Shown here: in pieces, positions 29,725 through 32,826 of the stretch
Numbering within the stretch: the first letter of the stretch is position 1
How the letters are laid out: every line of letters begins with the position of its first letter
NCBI GenBank assembly: GCA_964436465.1
Contig: CAYTCV010000015.1
Location: 1 to 32,826, forward strand
Direction of reading: 5' to 3'
DNA: 32,826 nucleotides
Origin: RBG-13-66-14 sp964436465
Lineage (GTDB): Bacteria; RBG-13-66-14
Made by a program: the position numbers and the translations under genes
Notes under the pieces: generated by a model
What the model was told of the DNA's origin: nothing
What the model saw: only the letters and a program-made list of their open reading frames with translations
The model's database searches: none

Positions 29725-30085
29725 TCCCCTCTCCCCTCTGGGGAGAAGCGCACTTACGGGTTAGGGTGAGGGGTTGAAGCGGCGGGGAAAGGATTCCCCG
29801 CCCTACGTTTCGTGCACGGCGGTATATGAACGGGCGGGGCCAGAGCCCCGCCCCTACGTCATCGCAAGAAACGGAAGCGGCGGGGATTAAAATCCCCGCC
29901 CTACATTTAGGGAGAAGGTTGGGGTGAGGGTCGGCGCGGTCTCCCTCTCCCTGTGGGAGAGGGATTAAGGGTGAGGGCTACCTTATAAAAAGAACGGGCC
30001 GACCTGAACGGCGTGCCGTCGGTCGGCCCCTACGTCATCGCAATCGGATATAAAACGCGGCGGGGTTAGGAAACCCCGCCCTACG
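29725..30085. repeat. Largest cluster: five family A hairpins and three family B repeats
   Basis: This gap lies between two convergent genes. Family A hairpins are: GGCGGGGAA/TTCCCCGCC (29781-29802); GGGCGGGGC/GCCCCGCCC (29832-29853) with tag 29854-29867; GGCGGGGATT/AATCCCCGCC (29879-29900); GGGCCGACC/GGTCGGCCC (29996-30029) with tag 30030-30043; and GGCGGGGTT/AACCCCGCC (30059-30080). Family B arms occur at 29728-29775, about 29905-29930 (remnant) and 29941-29979. No gene is seen from 29716 to 30100. Confidence 0.85.
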
Positions 30086-30100
30086 TCTTTTAGCGCGAAT

Positions 30101-31630
30101 CTACTGCAATTCGTGGAGCATATCCGCGAACTCGCGGTCGTTCTTCAGCCGCGGCACCTTGTTCTGCCCGCCCAGCTTCCCCCGCGCCTTCATAAAATCA
30201 TAGAAGCTCCCCGGCCGCAGGGAGGTCACCCGCGGCGGCAGCAGGCTGGCGTCGTCGCGCCGGTGGACGGCGTAGTCCGCGTTCAGCTCCGCCAGGCGCT
30301 CGTCCAGAATCCGCTCGAAGGCCGCCAAATCCCCGGGCGGCGTCTCGAATTCAATCAGCCACTCGTGGTGCGGCAGCTCCCCGGTTTTTTCGGGGAAGAC
30401 CGGCGCGGCGGTGAAATCCAGGACCCGCGCCCCCGTCCGCTCGCACGCCGTCCGCACCGCCTCCTCGGCCTCCTCCACGATTAAATGTTCCCCGAAGGCC
30501 GAGAGGAAGTGCTTGGTGCGCCCGGTGACGACCAGGCGCGGCGGGTCGGTGCCGGTGAACCGCACCGTGTCGCCCAGGATGTAGCCGTAGAGCCCGCCGG
30601 GGGTGGTCGGCACGACGGCGTAGTTCACGCCGGTCTGCACCTCGGGCAGGGCCAGGCGCGGCGGGTCGTCGTCGCCGATTCGCCCGGCGGGGACGAACTC
30701 GTAGAACACGCCGGAGTCCGTTTCCAGCAGCATCCCGTCCCCCATGGCCCCGTCCTGCACGGCTAGAAAAGCCTCCGAGGCGGGGTAGGTCTCGGCGAAG
30801 TCCACCTCCGGGCCCACCGTGCGGCGGAAGAGGTCCAGGTAGGGGTAGACGTTCACCCCGCCGCTGACGAGGAGGCGGAAGCCGGGGTAAAGCTCCTTGA
30901 GCGTGGCGTCCGGGCGGCCGTGGTTTTCCCGGATTTTCTCCAGCAGCACCAGCACCCAGGACGGGATGCCGGAAATCAGGGTGAGGTTCACGCCCCGGAC
31001 CATCCGGGCGATGCGGGCGATTTTCGCCTCCCAGTCGGGAATGGCGCCGACCTCGTAGCCGGGGAGGTAGTACGGGCGGTAGAAAAGCGGCAGGCGGCGG
31101 ATGGTGATGGCGGAGAGGTCGCCGGAGTAGACGCCGGGGCCTTCGCGGTTCAGGGTGGTGGTGCCGCCGAGGAAGAGCATCTTCCCGGAAAAAACGCCGA
31201 AGTCGCCCCCGCTGCGCCGGACGTGGAAGAAGAGGCTGTCGCGGGCCGCAATTTTATTCGACAGCCACAGGCCTTGGGTGAAGGGGATGTACTTGTTGCC
31301 GCGCTCCGCGGTGGTGCCGCTGGTCAAGGAAAATTCGCGCACCAGCCCCGGCCAGAGCACCGACCGTTCACCGGCCAGCATCCGGCCGATGTAGGGGTCG
31401 AAGGCCTCGTAGGGGGCGGCGGGGACGCGGCGGCGGAACTCGGCCAGGGTCATTTCCGCCGTCAGTCCGTGGTCCCGGCCGAAGGCGGTGCGCGACGCGG
31501 CCCGTAAAATGTCCCGGAACGCCCGCTCCTGGAAACGCCACGGCTCCCGCCGAACCTCGTCCAGTTCCCGCATGCGCCGGTCGTACGCCCGCCGCAGGAC
31601 CGAGACCTTGAGGCTCGAAATAATGGACAT
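30101..31630 (-). CDS. GH3-family acyl-adenylate/amide synthetase
   Basis: The 509-residue enzyme of the GH3 branch of the adenylate-forming superfamily was first known from plant hormone-amino acid conjugation and is also common in bacteria. Visible features are the P-loop-like EFSLTSGTTAERGNKYIPFT, the adenylate-binding ETYPASEAFLAVQ, GGLYGYILGDTVRFTG, and GRTKHFLSAFGEHLIVEEAE; the C-terminal cap contains GGQNKVPRL. The substrate is unknown. ATG 31630 begins MSIISSLKVSVLRRAYD, typical for the family; reading further upstream would run into the opposite-frame part of the hydrolase gene and is not real. The alpha/beta hydrolase gene upstream ends 65 bp away on the same strand. Confidence 0.92.
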   Translation of the reverse strand: MSIISSLKVSVLRRAYDRRMRELDEVRREPWRFQERAFRDILRAASRTAFGRDHGLTAEMTLAEFRRRVPAAPYEAFDPYIGRMLAGERSVLWPGLVREFSLTSGTTAERGNKYIPFTQGLWLSNKIAARDSLFFHVRRSGGDFGVFSGKMLFLGGTTTLNREGPGVYSGDLSAITIRRLPLFYRPYYLPGYEVGAIPDWEAKIARIARMVRGVNLTLISGIPSWVLVLLEKIRENHGRPDATLKELYPGFRLLVSGGVNVYPYLDLFRRTVGPEVDFAETYPASEAFLAVQDGAMGDGMLLETDSGVFYEFVPAGRIGDDDPPRLALPEVQTGVNYAVVPTTPGGLYGYILGDTVRFTGTDPPRLVVTGRTKHFLSAFGEHLIVEEAEEAVRTACERTGARVLDFTAAPVFPEKTGELPHHEWLIEFETPPGDLAAFERILDERLAELNADYAVHRRDDASLLPPRVTSLRPGSFYDFMKARGKLGGQNKVPRLKNDREFADMLHELQ

Positions 31631-31649
31631 GCGGGCTTCTTCGTATAAA

Positions 31650-31676
31650 GCCCCCGAGCCGCGGGGGACCGGGGGC
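31650..31676 (-). terminator. Weak hairpin between the hydrolase and GH3 genes
   Basis: On the minus strand GCCCCCG pairs with CGGGGGC around a 13-nt loop and is followed by TTTAT, 20 bp past the hydrolase stop. The poor U-tract makes it uncertain; partial termination or an mRNA processing hairpin are alternatives. Confidence 0.3.
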
Positions 31677-31695
31677 GACGGTTTCCCCGATTTTT

Positions 31696-32451
31696 TTACG
31701 CCAGGCCGTCGAGGAATTTTTCCAGGACCTTCGAGAACTCCGCGGCCTTCTCCATCATCGCGGCGTGGCCGCACTCGTCGAAGAGCACCAGCTCGGAACC
31801 GGCGATGCCCTCCTTGAACTCCAGAGCTACTTCCAGGGGTGTGACCTCGTCCTGGCGGCCCCAGATTAATAGCGTGGGGGCGGTGATGCGGTGCAGGTCG
31901 GCGCCCATGTGCGTGCGCTTGGCGGCCTTGGCCACCTTCACCAGCCGGAACTTGTTCCTCCGCGAGTCGAGGAAATCCACCACCTCGTCCACCATGCCGG
32001 GGCGGATGGTTTTCTCGTCGTAGAACACCTGGGCGACGCGGCCGTAAATCCACTCGTGGCCGGGGTTGGTGGGCAGGCCCTGCTCGTAGCCCCGCTCCAA
32101 GAGGCCCGACGAGCCGGAGAGCACCAGCGCCCGCACCCGCTCCGGATGGTGGCAGGCCAGGTACAGCGCGATGTGGCCGCCGAGGGAATTGCCGACGAAC
32201 ACCGCCCGGTCGAAGCCGGCCCAGTCCATGTACTCCAGCGCGTAGCGGGATAGGCCCTCGACGGACGGGTCGTCCCACTTCTGGTCGAAGATGGGGAGCT
32301 CCAGGACGACCATGCGGCGGGTGCGGGAGAGGTTCTCGACCTGGTGGAGCCAGTTGTCCGGGGAGCCGAACATGCCGTGGAGCATGACGACGAGCGGACC
32401 CTCGCCCCTCTCGACGCGGGGATACGGGCCTTCGGAGAGCTTGAGAATCAT
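31696..32451 (-). CDS. Alpha/beta-hydrolase
   Basis: The 251-residue soluble esterase-like enzyme has the oxyanion-hole region VVMLHGMFGSPDNW (21-34), nucleophile Ser 89 in the elbow FVGNSLGGH, acid Asp 201 in WGRQDEVTP and His 229 in ECGHAAMME. The triad is complete and the length is typical of the single-domain family (lipases, C-C bond hydrolases, haloalkane-dehalogenase-like proteins). The lid region carries GYEQGLPTNPGHEWIYGRV. The exact substrate cannot be inferred. It precedes the GH3 gene, so the pair might form and cleave the same acyl conjugate; this is speculation from gene order. Confidence 0.9.
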   Translation of the reverse strand: MILKLSEGPYPRVERGEGPLVVMLHGMFGSPDNWLHQVENLSRTRRMVVLELPIFDQKWDDPSVEGLSRYALEYMDWAGFDRAVFVGNSLGGHIALYLACHHPERVRALVLSGSSGLLERGYEQGLPTNPGHEWIYGRVAQVFYDEKTIRPGMVDEVVDFLDSRRNKFRLVKVAKAAKRTHMGADLHRITAPTLLIWGRQDEVTPLEVALEFKEGIAGSELVLFDECGHAAMMEKAAEFSKVLEKFLDGLA

Positions 32452-32826
32452 CGAGGTTACCTTCGGTTGGCCGTCGTTCGGGGACCGGCGGGCTTGTCCG
32501 GCGGGGGAGTTTTTCGCTCCGGCCGGTTCAGCGGCCCGTCATGGCGCCGGGTAACTCGGGCGCCGCCCCCGTTCCCTTGTTCCGGGGGGTTCGACGGCGT
32601 GTCGTGGTTGCGGCGGGCAAAAGTATAGCCCCGGCCGGCGGGGGGGTCAAGTGAGCGGTCGTGACTACGACGCCCGGCCGTCGTTTGATGTAGGGCGGGG
32701 ACTTTAGTCCCCGCCGCTTCTACGTTCTTTACCTTGACCCTCACCCTAGCCCTCTCCCTAAAAGGGAGAGGGGACATGCAAGAGCCATCACCCCGGCGGC
32801 CGAGAATAAAAAAGGTCCCGTTCGGG
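32452..32826. repeat. Gene-free right end with family A and B repeats
   Basis: Between 32452 and 32690 I recognise nothing. A family A hairpin GGCGGGGACT/AGTCCCCGCC with TT loop follows at 32694-32715, in the orientation with TGATGTAG on its left. A family B element CCCTCACCCTAGCCCTCTCC facing GGGAGAGGGG lies at about 32738-32774. Confidence 0.75.

Noticed and set aside
29776..30085. Family A hairpins as ordinary rho-independent terminators
   Set aside because: None is followed by a run of T on either strand, and several occur in tandem.
31631..32278. N-terminal extension of the GH3 gene to give a 725-residue protein
   Set aside because: The extension overlaps the hydrolase gene in another frame, and the family start motif appears at the ATG at 31630.
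32457..32777. 106-residue minus-strand frame at the right end
   Set aside because: Its first part is translated family B repeat and the rest is Arg/Pro-rich without a motif.

Overview
The window is 32.8 kb of very G+C-rich DNA (about two thirds G+C by eye). It is densely packed with ordinary bacterial genes plus clusters of short intergenic repeats. A run of exactly 100 N at 13312-13411 marks a scaffold join, so this is probably a draft or metagenome-assembled genome. The cell is diderm: it encodes heptose-phosphate enzymes for LPS, a PorV-like outer-membrane barrel, a secreted protein with a FlgD-Ig/type IX-like C-terminal domain, several lipoproteins and three signal-peptidase I paralogues. 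PorV-like and C-terminal sorting domains, NtrC-type regulation and high G+C together suggest an FCB-like or related candidate-phylum bacterium. This placement is an inference; no rRNA or tRNA gene is present to fix it.

Layout. 181-9994 (minus strand, transcribed right to left): a large secreted beta-rich protein, a PorV-barrel/TPR fusion, a membrane adenylate/guanylate cyclase, the NikQ and NikO parts of a nickel ECF transporter, a stand-alone cyclic-nucleotide-binding protein and tyrosyl-tRNA synthetase. 10120-11544 (minus): nikR-nikM-nikN, the substrate-capture and regulatory half of the same transporter. A sigma70-type promoter in front of nikR is overlapped by a dyad that could be the NikR operator. 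11920-13080 (plus): a DegT-family sugar aminotransferase. 13412-14688 (minus): a polytopic membrane protein cut by the gap. 14784-17406 (minus): heptose-7-phosphate kinase, phosphoheptose isomerase and a conserved protein of unknown function. 17722-21894 (minus): a GT-C glycosyltransferase, a LysM protein, a YibQ-type deacetylase lipoprotein and a small two-TM protein. 22348-24358 (minus): dnaN and a zinc-finger/TM/GspG-like fusion. 24490-29715 (plus): three lepB paralogues (the third lacks the catalytic Lys), three small related membrane or lipoproteins, a soluble histidine kinase and an NtrC-type regulator. 30101-32451 (minus): a GH3-family enzyme and an alpha/beta hydrolase.

Most gene-free stretches longer than about 130 bp are filled with two interspersed repeat families. 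Family A is a GC hairpin followed by a polar tag CTACGTCATCGCAA; its inner stem pairs change in a compensatory way from copy to copy. Family B is a CCCTCACCCTAACCCTCTCCC-like G/C tract with its inverted partner. The most unusual observations are the covarying hairpins, the Lys-less third signal peptidase next to a new-looking small-protein family, several apparently leaderless promoters, an apparent CTG start on the heptose kinase, and a nickel transporter split around a cyclic-nucleotide signalling module.
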